49,394 bases of DNA. It comes from a virus. Position numbers and translations under genes: made by a program. The notes beneath the pieces are model-generated. The model searched no databases, was not told the origin of the DNA, and worked only from the letters and a program-made list of their open reading frames with translations. Within the stretch, counting starts at the first letter, position 1, and each line of letters starts with the position of its first letter. Shown here piece after piece: positions 41,921 through 48,391 of this stretch. The stretch is from IMG/VR virus record IMGVR_UViG_3300046001_004180, positions 1 to 49,394 of that record; one strand, given 5' to 3'.

Positions 41921-42963
41921 TTTGCTTCCTTTATCATTGATTCAAATTTATCAGCAGCAGCATATAGCTGTTCATTGGTAAGAAATGGAGCACTGTCTCC
42001 AAATCTTAATTTCTCCCTCATTCCACTAAACCCTTTTACAAACTCATAAAAAGAGATTGTGGTTTTTGCTGTAGGGGACTCTATGTAATTAAACACGCTA
42101 TAATAATGGCTGTCTTGCGTAAAGGGCTTATTCTTTTTATCTAAGACATATCCCTTTTTAAAGAAAAGGGCAAGATTAGCTACACACATCCCACGGTGTA
42201 ACGCTTGATGCCCACCACCAAAGGCATTAAATATTATCTTATCCTTATCTCTACGGATGCACATCATCCCAAACATGATAGCGGTGTGTCCGCTATAGCC
42301 CTTATCCAACATCTCCTTGAACATATCAAGAAGGGCGGATTGCCACTCCCTACCCATACGTAAGGCAATACATGCAGCAGCAATACGATGCTTAGAACGT
42401 GTTACATTCATCAACACCTCACGCTTAACTCCTACATCGTATTTCTTAGTGATGAAGCAGCCCCTCCAAGGGCTTTTGTTCAAGATGTAATCAACATACA
42501 GCTTAAACGCTGCTTTATGCTCTGGAATCACCTTGCGTTCATCAAATGACAATCCATAAACAAGCTCCTTAACTGGAGATTCTTTCTTATATCCCAATGA
42601 CGCATGACAAGCAGCACCTAAATCTAGTTTACGTGTTCCATCATTGAATGTAAAAGCATAGGAGCAGCATCCTCCTGTCTTACCCTTGCTTCTAGCATGT
42701 AGCTCCGATCTAAGGGTTTTATACACCTTAATACGTGGGGGTTTAGGAGCTTTCTTGACTTCCCCTTTACCTTTTACAAGGGAGAGGCTTGAGGGTCTAT
42801 AGTAATAGGTATTGGAAAGGGTGATACTTCCATTTATCGAGATATGTTTAACCTCATACGTATTCCCATCATTAATGTATTTATCCATATATACAGCATA
42901 ATGGTGGTCATCTTTACCTATAACGTGTACAAAATCACCAACTTTAATTTGGTTATCAGCCAT
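41917..42963 (-). CDS. Unknown protein opening the amidoligase operon, 348 aa
   Basis: The first 65 residues look like an SH3-like beta barrel (KVGDFVHVIGKDDHHYAVYM ... YEVKHISINGSITL). A Pro/Lys linker (KGEVKKAPKPPRIK) and a larger domain rich in Cys, His and Arg follow, with CIALRMGREWQSALLDMF and FGGGHQALHRGMCVANLAL. I do not recognise the family. As first gene of the operon, coupled to the hydrolase, it is a candidate for the scaffold or substrate of the modification. AAGGAGCTAGTT upstream is a good ribosome site. Confidence 0.7.
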   Translation of the reverse strand: MADNQIKVGDFVHVIGKDDHHYAVYMDKYINDGNTYEVKHISINGSITLSNTYYYRPSSLSLVKGKGEVKKAPKPPRIKVYKTLRSELHARSKGKTGGCCSYAFTFNDGTRKLDLGAACHASLGYKKESPVKELVYGLSFDERKVIPEHKAAFKLYVDYILNKSPWRGCFITKKYDVGVKREVLMNVTRSKHRIAAACIALRMGREWQSALLDMFKEMLDKGYSGHTAIMFGMMCIRRDKDKIIFNAFGGGHQALHRGMCVANLALFFKKGYVLDKKNKPFTQDSHYYSVFNYIESPTAKTTISFYEFVKGFSGMREKLRFGDSAPFLTNEQLYAAADKFESMIKEAK

Positions 42964-42998
42964 AACTAGCTCCTTAAATATTTATTTATAAAAACATG

Positions 42999-43125
42999 CT
43001 TCTTTTCCCTTAAAAAAGGGGTATTAGAGAGTATTTGCATTACGTATATATATACAGAGCTGAGTGAAACGAATCTCTGTCAATAATAAGTAAATCATAT
43101 ATATATATATATATATATACTCTAT
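42999..43125. promoter_or_regulatory. Intergenic regulatory element (copy 2) upstream of the amidoligase operon
   Basis: On the + strand it repeats the order seen at 8998-9183: GCTTCTTTT, AAAAAAGGGGTATTAG, mini-hairpin B (43054-43080), CAATAATAAGTAAAT and an AT dinucleotide run. Here the downstream operon lies on the - strand, so the element points away from it, unlike copy 1. Confidence 0.6.
43054..43080 (+). repeat. Mini-hairpin element B
   Basis: Outer stem ACAGAG/CTCTGT (C-G of copy A swapped to G-C), inner GA-GT-GAA-AC-GA. Both stems change in a compensating way relative to copy A. Confidence 0.8.
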
Positions 43126-43141
43126 AACATACGTTACTAGA

Positions 43142-43369
43142 TTACTTCAGACCTGAGCGAAGCGAATGTCTGTCTAAATGGTTGACATTATAACGATAGT
43201 CTCCTAGCGTACTAGGATAGATAACCATCTGCTTTTCATAATCTACAGCATGTAGAAATACAGAATCACGCAAGCGGGCTACACTACTCAAGAATTTCTT
43301 GGCAGTGGAATATACAAGGTTATATTTATAACCGTCATTGTGCTGGAATACAGCGTCGATACGTGCCAT
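43142..43369 (-). CDS. Hypothetical protein, 75 aa
   Basis: ATG 43369 has a very good ribosome site (AGGAG, six-base spacer), so the longer frame to 43402 is not needed. The peptide begins MARIDAVFQHNDGYKYNLVY and ends in DRHSLRSGLK, which is encoded by mini-hairpin C. A small early gene of unknown function. No motif is seen. Confidence 0.65.
   Translation of the reverse strand: MARIDAVFQHNDGYKYNLVYSTAKKFLSSVARLRDSVFLHAVDYEKQMVIYPSTLGDYRYNVNHLDRHSLRSGLK
43148..43172 (+). repeat. Mini-hairpin element C
   Basis: CAGAC/GTCTG stem around CT-GA-GC-GAA-GC-GA-AT. The core GCGAAGC is a known, unusually stable DNA mini-hairpin. It lies within the 3' end of the 75-residue gene. Confidence 0.8.
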
Positions 43370-43429
43370 ACGTGGCTCCTGATTCGTGATAGCGCGGGGC
43401 AAATAAAAATGCCCCTCGCATGTAGCTTG

Positions 43430-43624
43430 TTAAGAGAACACACCAGATGATTGTAATGTCTTGAGTGTACGTGTTGATACATTAGCTGTCCATCCACGTC
43501 CCTCCTTGATTACACCAACCCCTTTATCAAGGGCATTGATACAAGCCTGCACTGTTACAGATTCAAGACGTGCACTAGGGCACACCTTAGCATTGGCTAA
43601 GGCTAAACGAATTGCGGTATTCAT
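43430..43624 (-). CDS. Hypothetical early protein, 64 aa
   Basis: AAGGAG lies six bases before ATG 43624. The peptide (NTAIRLALANAKVCPSARLE ... GVIKEGRGWTANVSTRTLKT) looks like a small helical protein with a beta hairpin. I recognise no family. It is one of a set of short genes read first from the leftward promoters, a place where phages keep host-takeover proteins. Confidence 0.65.
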   Translation of the reverse strand: MNTAIRLALANAKVCPSARLESVTVQACINALDKGVGVIKEGRGWTANVSTRTLKTLQSSGVFS

Positions 43625-43699
43625 ATACAGCTCCTTGGTTATTCCATGCGATAGTGCATGCCAATGCCCTCTATAAATAAAGGGCATTAGCCTACATTA

Positions 43700-44230
43700 T
43701 TACGCTTGCTTAACATCCATTTCAGCAATGATTGCCATGATACTCTCGGCTGTAATGCCTGCTTTCAATACAGCACGCAATACATCCGCTTGTGCGATAT
43801 TAGCCTTGCCTGCTTTCTTCAATGTCGCGGTCATATATGTTGTTACCGCATCAAGAGAGAACTCCTTCTTCTCTACTTCAATGTTACGTGAAGCCCAAGA
43901 CCAAAGGTTATTCAATGGATCATCAAGGAATTTGACAGATGCCTCAGCCTTGCCATCATAGGTTTTCTTATCCTTCTTTCCAAACTGAGCATCCGCTTCA
44001 GTGAAGTGAAAGCCAGAGAACTCCTTGAAATAAAGGACGGCAGTTTTCTTGTTCATTGGAGTGAGGGCATCAATGAACCGATTGACATATCCAATGTCAC
44101 CACTGGCATGCAACGCCTCGAGGATAGAACGAGAGAGTTCAAGCACAATCGTACGTGTTGTCTTTTCAGACGCAACAAGGGATTCCAATTGCTTGGCATA
44201 AGTTACATCATAGGCTAATTTGTTAAACAT
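43700..44230 (-). CDS. Conserved podovirus early protein, 176 aa
   Basis: The start MFNKLAYDVTYAKQLESLVA at 44230 has GGAG seven bases upstream. Further conserved-looking parts are SEKTTRTIVLELSRSILEAL, GDIGYVNRFIDALTPMNKKT and NNLWSWASRNIEVEKKEF. I recall similar early proteins of unknown function in T7-like phages of enterobacteria. It is mostly helical. No catalytic motif is visible. Confidence 0.65.
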   Translation of the reverse strand: MFNKLAYDVTYAKQLESLVASEKTTRTIVLELSRSILEALHASGDIGYVNRFIDALTPMNKKTAVLYFKEFSGFHFTEADAQFGKKDKKTYDGKAEASVKFLDDPLNNLWSWASRNIEVEKKEFSLDAVTTYMTATLKKAGKANIAQADVLRAVLKAGITAESIMAIIAEMDVKQA

Positions 44231-44309
44231 AATAGGCTCCATTAATAAGGGAACAGTGCGACATTGCACTACATAAAGCATTCAATAGAATGCCTTATAG
44301 ATTGAAATG

Positions 44310-44432
44310 TCATTTAATGAAAAGAATTTGCAAGGCTTGTTGTAATGTATAGCCTTGCATCTTTAGATAGACAGCAGCAGTATTGCTACCGCTAAATGCT
44401 TGTATCTTCTTGGCGATTAATTGTTTAGTCAT
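44310..44432 (-). CDS. Small early protein, 40 aa
   Basis: Its ATG overlaps the stop of the upstream gene (AAATGACT), a sign of coupled translation. The peptide TKQLIAKKIQAFSGSNTAAV ... MQGYTLQQALQILFIK is helical and basic. Size and place suit a host-takeover peptide, but nothing more can be said. Confidence 0.5.
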   Translation of the reverse strand: MTKQLIAKKIQAFSGSNTAAVYLKMQGYTLQQALQILFIK

Positions 44433-44617
44433 TTCCAATACTCTATAAAGTCATCGAGTATTTGCAAAGCTACATCGTACGATAGATTGTAATGACTAGC
44501 AATTACAACGGTGTCTGTTAGCATTTCTACGCAATACGTGCCATTAGCTTGGACAAACAACTTTGCACCATAAAGATGCGCCCCGTTATAGAACTCTTTG
44601 TTGCGAATATTTTTCAT
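44429..44617 (-). CDS. Hypothetical early protein, 62 aa
   Basis: AAGGAG precedes ATG 44617 by eight bases; the longer frame to 44650 lacks such a site. The peptide (MKNIRNKEFYNGAHLYGAKL ... VALQILDDFIEYWK) is a small alpha/beta protein. Unknown function. Confidence 0.6.
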   Translation of the reverse strand: MKNIRNKEFYNGAHLYGAKLFVQANGTYCVEMLTDTVVIASHYNLSYDVALQILDDFIEYWK

Positions 44618-45000
44618 TTTAATATCTCCTTGGTTAAAATAATACGCCAAGATAATCTGTCACATTATCTAAGCTTATCATCTTGTCTTACATCACAATC
44701 AAGTGAAGCAAGTGATAAGGGCAAGCCATTAAGACATTGATGTTAGGACGTTTAAAATCGTGATAGCTTCTCTCCTATATAACCCCAGCTATTCAAGGAT
44801 AAAGGGAGGAAAGAAACTTAGACGTAATAAAGCATGTAACATCGTGCGTTATACGGAATGGCGTTGCCAATAGATTGTTAAAGAAAGTAAATTGAATTGT
44901 AATTAAATGATTGCATTGTTTTGTGCAACCTAACCCTATACATTTTCTATTCATCCGACAATTAAGCAAGGGATAATATGTATTCTGTTTATGAGGGTAG

Positions 45001-45047
45001 TTCTTTATCATCTGAACATAGCTCAGTGGATAGATAAAGAAGCACCA
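45001..45047 (+). ncRNA. tRNA-like fragment or minihelix ending in CCA
   Basis: TTCTTTATC (45001-45009) pairs perfectly with GATAAAGAA (45033-45041), followed by GCACCA. The loop contains TAGCTCAGTGGATA, the D-arm consensus of bacterial tRNAs. Anticodon and T arms are missing, so it is not a working tRNA. It is probably a remnant or a mimic. Confidence 0.4.
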
Positions 45048-45132
45048 CGACAATAAACATTGTCAATTATATCTTGCTCAATGATGAACAAAAGCCTTAT
45101 AGGTAATTCAATTTAAATTTTTAAAGAACATC

Positions 45133-45158
45133 CAGATAGAATATTATTATAGGTATTT
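45133..45158. repeat. 26-base inverted repeat, left arm
   Basis: The arm starts CAGATAGAATATTATTATAG and is the perfect reverse complement of 45501-45526. The two arms enclose one complete gene. AATTTTTAAAGA occurs close outside both arms (45116-45127 and 45527-45538). Confidence 0.95.
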
Positions 45159-45169
45159 AGTGGCGGGCA

Positions 45170-45475
45170 TTATGTTGCGGAGCTATTGATTAATTTATAC
45201 AAGGCTTTTGCTTCTTTGTAACTATCGCAAGGGATAGCGAGAAAAGGGAAGTCATTTACATCTTTTAATTCGATTATAAATTCTTTGTTCGAATTCATAT
45301 CAGTGATATTCACTGTAAATAAACTGTTATGTTCGTTCTTAATTCTAAACAGAACAAGAGGAGTGATCTCAGGTATTACATTTACCAACGGTAAAGACAA
45401 TACACGTGATGTTTTTATAGTTTCTAAATTAGAAACTAAACCCGTCAATGGGTTAGGTGTTTTATTATGAGGCAT
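45170..45475 (-). CDS. Hypothetical protein, 101 aa, enclosed by inverted repeats
   Basis: ATG 45475 has a strong ribosome site (AAAGGAAAACATA); the longer frame to 45574 crosses the inverted repeat and is unlikely. The peptide has beta strands (VLFRIKNEHNSLFTVNITDM, NKEFIIELKDVNDFPFLAIP) and a final helix (SYKEAKALYKLINSS). The function is unknown. The whole gene, with its ribosome site, lies between perfect 26-base arms, making it the first gene of the leftward early region and a discrete cassette. Confidence 0.65.
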   Translation of the reverse strand: MPHNKTPNPLTGLVSNLETIKTSRVLSLPLVNVIPEITPLVLFRIKNEHNSLFTVNITDMNSNKEFIIELKDVNDFPFLAIPCDSYKEAKALYKLINSSAT

Positions 45476-45500
45476 TATGTTTTCCTTTGAAGAGAAAAGA

Positions 45501-45526
45501 AAATACCTATAATAATATTCTATCTG
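45501..45526. repeat. 26-base inverted repeat, right arm
   Basis: Reverse complement of 45133-45158 with no mismatch. Read on the - strand it contains TATTATAGG about 40 bases before the gene start and could double as a promoter -10 region. Confidence 0.95.
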
Positions 45527-45592
45527 AATTTTTAAAGAGGGATACAAACTGAATAGAACGCTATGCCTATCCATCCCTTACAACATGCCTAC

Positions 45593-45621
45593 ATTATTAC
45601 ATACTTCTTTACATCTGTCAA
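45593..45621 (-). promoter_or_regulatory. Leftward sigma-70 promoter P1
   Basis: On the - strand: TTGACA, 17 bases, AATAAT, then about 110 bases to the first early gene. The -35 box is perfect. Confidence 0.8.
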
Positions 45622-45691
45622 GCTTTATATTCATCTACGTTCTATTTGCTGCCCTTGGGCTAAACAATCTACTTGCCTGATGAATGATTAC

Positions 45692-45720
45692 ATCTTAATC
45701 CTATATCAAAACAAAGTCAA
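45692..45720 (-). promoter_or_regulatory. Leftward sigma-70 promoter P3
   Basis: On the - strand: TTGACT, 17 bases, TAAGAT. Upstream AAATAATCC resembles the AAATATCCC upstream of P2. Confidence 0.65.
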
Positions 45721-45770
45721 GGATTATTTACATCTATTTATGTGATCGGTGAATTGATTGCATGAATGAG

Positions 45771-45799
45771 ATATTAAAGCATGATAGCTTACAAGTCAA
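45771..45799 (-). promoter_or_regulatory. Leftward sigma-70 promoter P2
   Basis: On the - strand: TTGACT, 17 bases, TAATAT. The start point would fall in ATTGCATGAATG (45757-45768), which recurs at 45989-46000 and could be an operator. Confidence 0.78.
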
Positions 45800-45857
45800 G
45801 GGATATTTAAAGGGATATAGGATAGATTAGGACATGCTATGTCGTAGTGATAATAGA

Positions 45858-45890
45858 TAACATATAGATATATCTAAGTTATATATGTTA
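45858..45890. repeat. Nested palindrome, possible operator
   Basis: TAACATATA (45858-45866) is the reverse complement of TATATGTTA (45882-45890). Between them lies the 10-base palindrome AGATATATCT (45866-45875). Confidence 0.55.
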
Positions 45891-45891
45891 C

Positions 45892-45919
45892 GTCCCTTGC
45901 GGGACAATGGCCGATAGGC
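45892..45919 (+). repeat. Double hairpin, copy 1
   Basis: GTCCC-TTGC-GGGAC followed after four bases by GCC-GATA-GGC. The same arrangement with altered pairs is at 46324-46352. Confidence 0.7.
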
Positions 45920-45945
45920 GGAAACATAGAGCCAGCTTGGTTATG

Positions 45946-45975
45946 CTCAGGCTTATGCCTCAGTATTAAGCTCAG
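45946..45975 (+). repeat. CTCAG iterons, cluster 1
   Basis: CTCAGG at 45946, CTCAGT at 45959 and 45971, with start-to-start steps of 13 and 12 bases. Same period as cluster 2. Confidence 0.65.
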
Positions 45976-46056
45976 TATATATGTGAACATTGCATGAATG
46001 TAAGCTAGGGATTGTATTTCACCCCTTATCTAATACACCACATATCTAGTGTTATA

Positions 46057-46114
46057 CTTAGGTAATACACCTCAGGAATAAATCTCAGGCTTAATCTCAG
46101 GGATTATGCTCAGG
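46057..46114 (+). repeat. CTCAGG iterons, cluster 2
   Basis: CTTAGG at 46057, then CTCAGG at 46071, 46084, 46096 and 46109, with steps of 14, 13, 12 and 13 bases. A further single copy is at 46294. Such arrays are typical of replication-initiator or regulator binding sites. Confidence 0.75.
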
Positions 46115-46156
46115 GGTATAGCAGGGGTTGAGCTAGGTGATACTGTATGCACTGCA

Positions 46157-46229
46157 CCTAAAAAATATCTGCAATAAATTCTTACAATTTAGAGCAACAA
46201 GTGAACGAAGTGAATCCTAAAAAATATCT
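46157..46229 (+). repeat. 14-base direct repeat CCTAAAAAATATCT, two copies
   Basis: Identical at 46157-46170 and 46216-46229. Similarity extends about 18 bases further, each copy ending in ACAAT. Mini-hairpin D lies just before the second copy. Confidence 0.8.
46201..46215 (+). repeat. Mini-hairpin element D
   Basis: GT-GA-AC-GAA-GT-GA-AT: inner stem AC/GT with GAA triloop and GA/GA flanks. No outer stem. Confidence 0.65.
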
Positions 46230-46271
46230 AGCAAAAATTATGACAATAGGCTCCCTCTTATGCTAGTGGTA

Positions 46272-46295
46272 AGCTAACTGAACGGAGTGAAAGCT
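46272..46295 (+). repeat. Mini-hairpin element E
   Basis: Outer AGCT/AGCT, core CT-GA-AC-GGA-GT-GA. The GGA triloop keeps the GNA rule. It runs directly into a CTCAGG iteron. Confidence 0.7.
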
Positions 46296-46323
46296 CAGGA
46301 TAAGATGAGCATAATGTATTTAC

Positions 46324-46352
46324 GTCCTTCGGACAATTGTGCCGTAAGGCAC
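46324..46352 (+). repeat. Double hairpin, copy 2
   Basis: GTCC-TTC-GGAC, then GTGCC-GTAA-GGCAC. Flanked like copy 1 by TTACGTCC and GGACAAT. The changes between copies preserve pairing. Confidence 0.7.
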
Positions 46353-46431
46353 GTAATAGATTTATTAACGTATTAGGTATATATATATATATATATATGT
46401 CTACGACATAACAATAACAATAAGGAATAAC

Positions 46432-48165
46432 ATGGCTAAAGTGCCTTTAACAGATTTAGTTAATACATATGATGTAACAGCGATTAATGCTAACTTCGCT
46501 AAGATTGAAGCAGCATTTGAAGATGAGGTGTTATTTCGAGATAACCCAATAGGTGCTAATACAATTGAGAGTGATATTGATTTAAATGGGAAGAAGTTAT
46601 ACAATCTTCCAGCCCCTACCTTAAACAGTCAAGCAGCTAGGTTACAGGATGTACAGAATGCTATCGCTGGTGGTGATGCCAATCTCATTACGTTCACACA
46701 AGCTGGCACTGGAGCTGTTGTTAGGACATTGCAAGCTAAGAATAGGGATACTGTAAGTGTTAAGGATTTTGGAGCTGTTGGTGATGGGGTAGCAAATGAT
46801 ACTGTTTCACTCCAAGCTGCCTCTACCGCGGCATTGGCGCTTGGTAAATCCTTACACATCCCATCCGGCACTTATCTCTACTCTTCGTGGACAGGGCTGG
46901 TGGGCAGTGGCATAACTATTTTTGGTGATGGATCAAGTAATACCATTCTAAAATACACAGGAATAGGTGACGCACTTGTTTTGGGTACACCTGCCACATT
47001 TTCACAAGGTGTAAATATCTCTGGTTTCACGGTAGAGGGGAATTCAAACGTAAATAGAATTATTGTTGCTACGGCTCTTGCACGCTGCCAATGGACGGAC
47101 ATTAACGTCAGGGAGGCTAAGTCGGCATCAGGCATTGGGTTTGTTTTTCAGGGTTGCATGCTTAATCGGTTTGATTCGCTAGTTTGTTCGACCGACCGCC
47201 AAGCAATGATAAATCCTCCCTATGAAGCGTTTAATATTGAGTCCCTTTCACCGCATGGGAACTCAGCAAATAACACATTCACTAACCTATACGCCGAAGG
47301 TTCTGGTCGGGTTGCGTCAACTATTGAGGTTGGGTTACGCATTTCTGGAGGAACCCAGAATGTATTTATTGGCGGTTCCCCTGAAAGCTGCGGAACCTGG
47401 GGGGTGTTGATTGCAGCTAGTTCTGGCAATAACACATTTATAGGTGTTGGCATGGAGAATCTGGACGCTACGGGTGGGGATTGCGCAGACGCGGGTGTAT
47501 CAACCAGATATATAAACTGCTACTCGTCACACAAATTTATTCTGCAAGGCCGATCATGTGCTGTCGAGGGCGGGTACTATGAACGCATACAGATTGACTC
47601 ACTCTCATATCGAAACTCTGTATCTGACGTTGTTGTAAATCAATGGGCTACGGGTGCTGGCGGGTTATTTGACAGTGGCATCGGAACTCAAACTAAGAAT
47701 ATCTATGACGCTGATTTGTCGGCATTTATTAGTGAGGTATATCCTAGGTTTCTCGCTTATGCACCATCGGTCGCCGCAAACCAGACGGGTGCAGGAGCAC
47801 AAGCAACAATAGGATTTATTGAGGTTTTTGACGATAACAATAACTTTGCAGGCAATACATTCACAGCGCCGATAACAGGCCGTTACCAATTGAACGCATC
47901 AGTTTCGCTCGATGCTTTATCCACTGCCGCAACTTTGACAACGATTCGTATTATTACAAGCAACCGTACATATGTTCAGCAAAAAGGTGTCAACCCGAAA
48001 GCAGGAGGGTTGCAAGATGCCATATCAATAGCGGTGGTTGCTGATATGGATGCTGGAGATACAGCAACAGTGACTATTCAAGTTGAAGGGATGGCTGGAA
48101 ACACTGTTTCAGTCATCGGGAATGGCACAACTATGTGGACAACATTTTCTGGTAGTCTCGGATAG
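46432..48165 (+). CDS. Tail spike 1: anchor, pectate-lyase-like beta-helix and C1q-like C-terminal domain
   Basis: A 577-residue spike. Residues 1-100 are the particle anchor, similar to the start of tail spike 2 (LYNLPAPTLNSQAARLQDVQ and QAGTGAVVRTLQAKNR). VSVKDFGAVGDGVANDTVSL is the entry motif of pectate-lyase-type right-handed beta-helix depolymerases. The last 130 residues (ATIGFIEVFDDNNNFAGNTF, TAPITGRYQLNASVSL) form a C1q/TNF-like jelly roll, used for trimerisation or binding. It probably degrades capsule or O-antigen. AAGGA precedes the ATG by seven bases. Codon style changes after the anchor, indicating module exchange. Confidence 0.9.
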   Translation: MAKVPLTDLVNTYDVTAINANFAKIEAAFEDEVLFRDNPIGANTIESDIDLNGKKLYNLPAPTLNSQAARLQDVQNAIAGGDANLITFTQAGTGAVVRTLQAKNRDTVSVKDFGAVGDGVANDTVSLQAASTAALALGKSLHIPSGTYLYSSWTGLVGSGITIFGDGSSNTILKYTGIGDALVLGTPATFSQGVNISGFTVEGNSNVNRIIVATALARCQWTDINVREAKSASGIGFVFQGCMLNRFDSLVCSTDRQAMINPPYEAFNIESLSPHGNSANNTFTNLYAEGSGRVASTIEVGLRISGGTQNVFIGGSPESCGTWGVLIAASSGNNTFIGVGMENLDATGGDCADAGVSTRYINCYSSHKFILQGRSCAVEGGYYERIQIDSLSYRNSVSDVVVNQWATGAGGLFDSGIGTQTKNIYDADLSAFISEVYPRFLAYAPSVAANQTGAGAQATIGFIEVFDDNNNFAGNTFTAPITGRYQLNASVSLDALSTAATLTTIRIITSNRTYVQQKGVNPKAGGLQDAISIAVVADMDAGDTATVTIQVEGMAGNTVSVIGNGTTMWTTFSGSLG

Positions 48166-48220
48166 AGCTTTCTTGCGTGGAAATTATTATAGATAAAACA
48201 TACAGAAACCGAAAGATATT

Positions 48221-48391
48221 ATGCCAGAAATTAATAACGAAGAACAAAAAGAAATATTTAAGGAGGCTATCTCTGAATGGCTTGATAAGCAATTTGCAGC
48301 ATTTGGTAAGTGGACATTTGCTGGACTGGCTAGTGCTGGATTAGTGGCATTAGTTTATTTTATTCTCAACTCACAAGGATGGCATAAATGA
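48221..48391 (+). CDS. Small one-pass membrane protein, holin-like, 56 aa
   Basis: A charged N-terminal half (EEQKEIFKEAISEWLDKQF) is followed by one membrane segment (WTFAGLASAGLVALVYFIL) and a short tail. Size and layout resemble the T7 gp17.5 type holin. The stop overlaps the next ATG (ATGA). A 55-base leader with AATTATTATAGATAAA before the gene may contain a promoter. Confidence 0.7.
   Translation: MPEINNEEQKEIFKEAISEWLDKQFAAFGKWTFAGLASAGLVALVYFILNSQGWHK

Larger units (their letters stand above)
44618..45169. other. Non-coding stretch between early genes, holds a tRNA-like fragment
   Basis: About 550 bases without a convincing gene. The one longer frame (45053-44793, - strand) has no ribosome site and an odd composition. 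Visible signals are the tRNA-like fragment at 45001-45047 and scattered short palindromes. Confidence 0.6.
45527..46431. promoter_or_regulatory. Major non-coding control region between early (-) and late (+) modules
   Basis: About 900 bases without a gene. It holds three leftward sigma-70 promoters, a nested palindrome (45858-45890), two double hairpins, CTCAGG iterons, two mini-hairpins, a 14-base direct repeat, a 12-base repeat ATTGCATGAATG (45757-45768 and 45989-46000) and a terminal AT run. Origin of replication and transcription control are the likely roles. Confidence 0.75.

Noticed and set aside
43097-43130. AT dinucleotide tracts as meaningful repeats by themselves
   Set aside because: Simple sequence; of interest only as part of the intergenic elements.
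44793-45053. 86-residue - strand reading frame as a gene
   Set aside because: No ribosome site, odd Cys/Phe-rich composition and overlap with the tRNA-like element.
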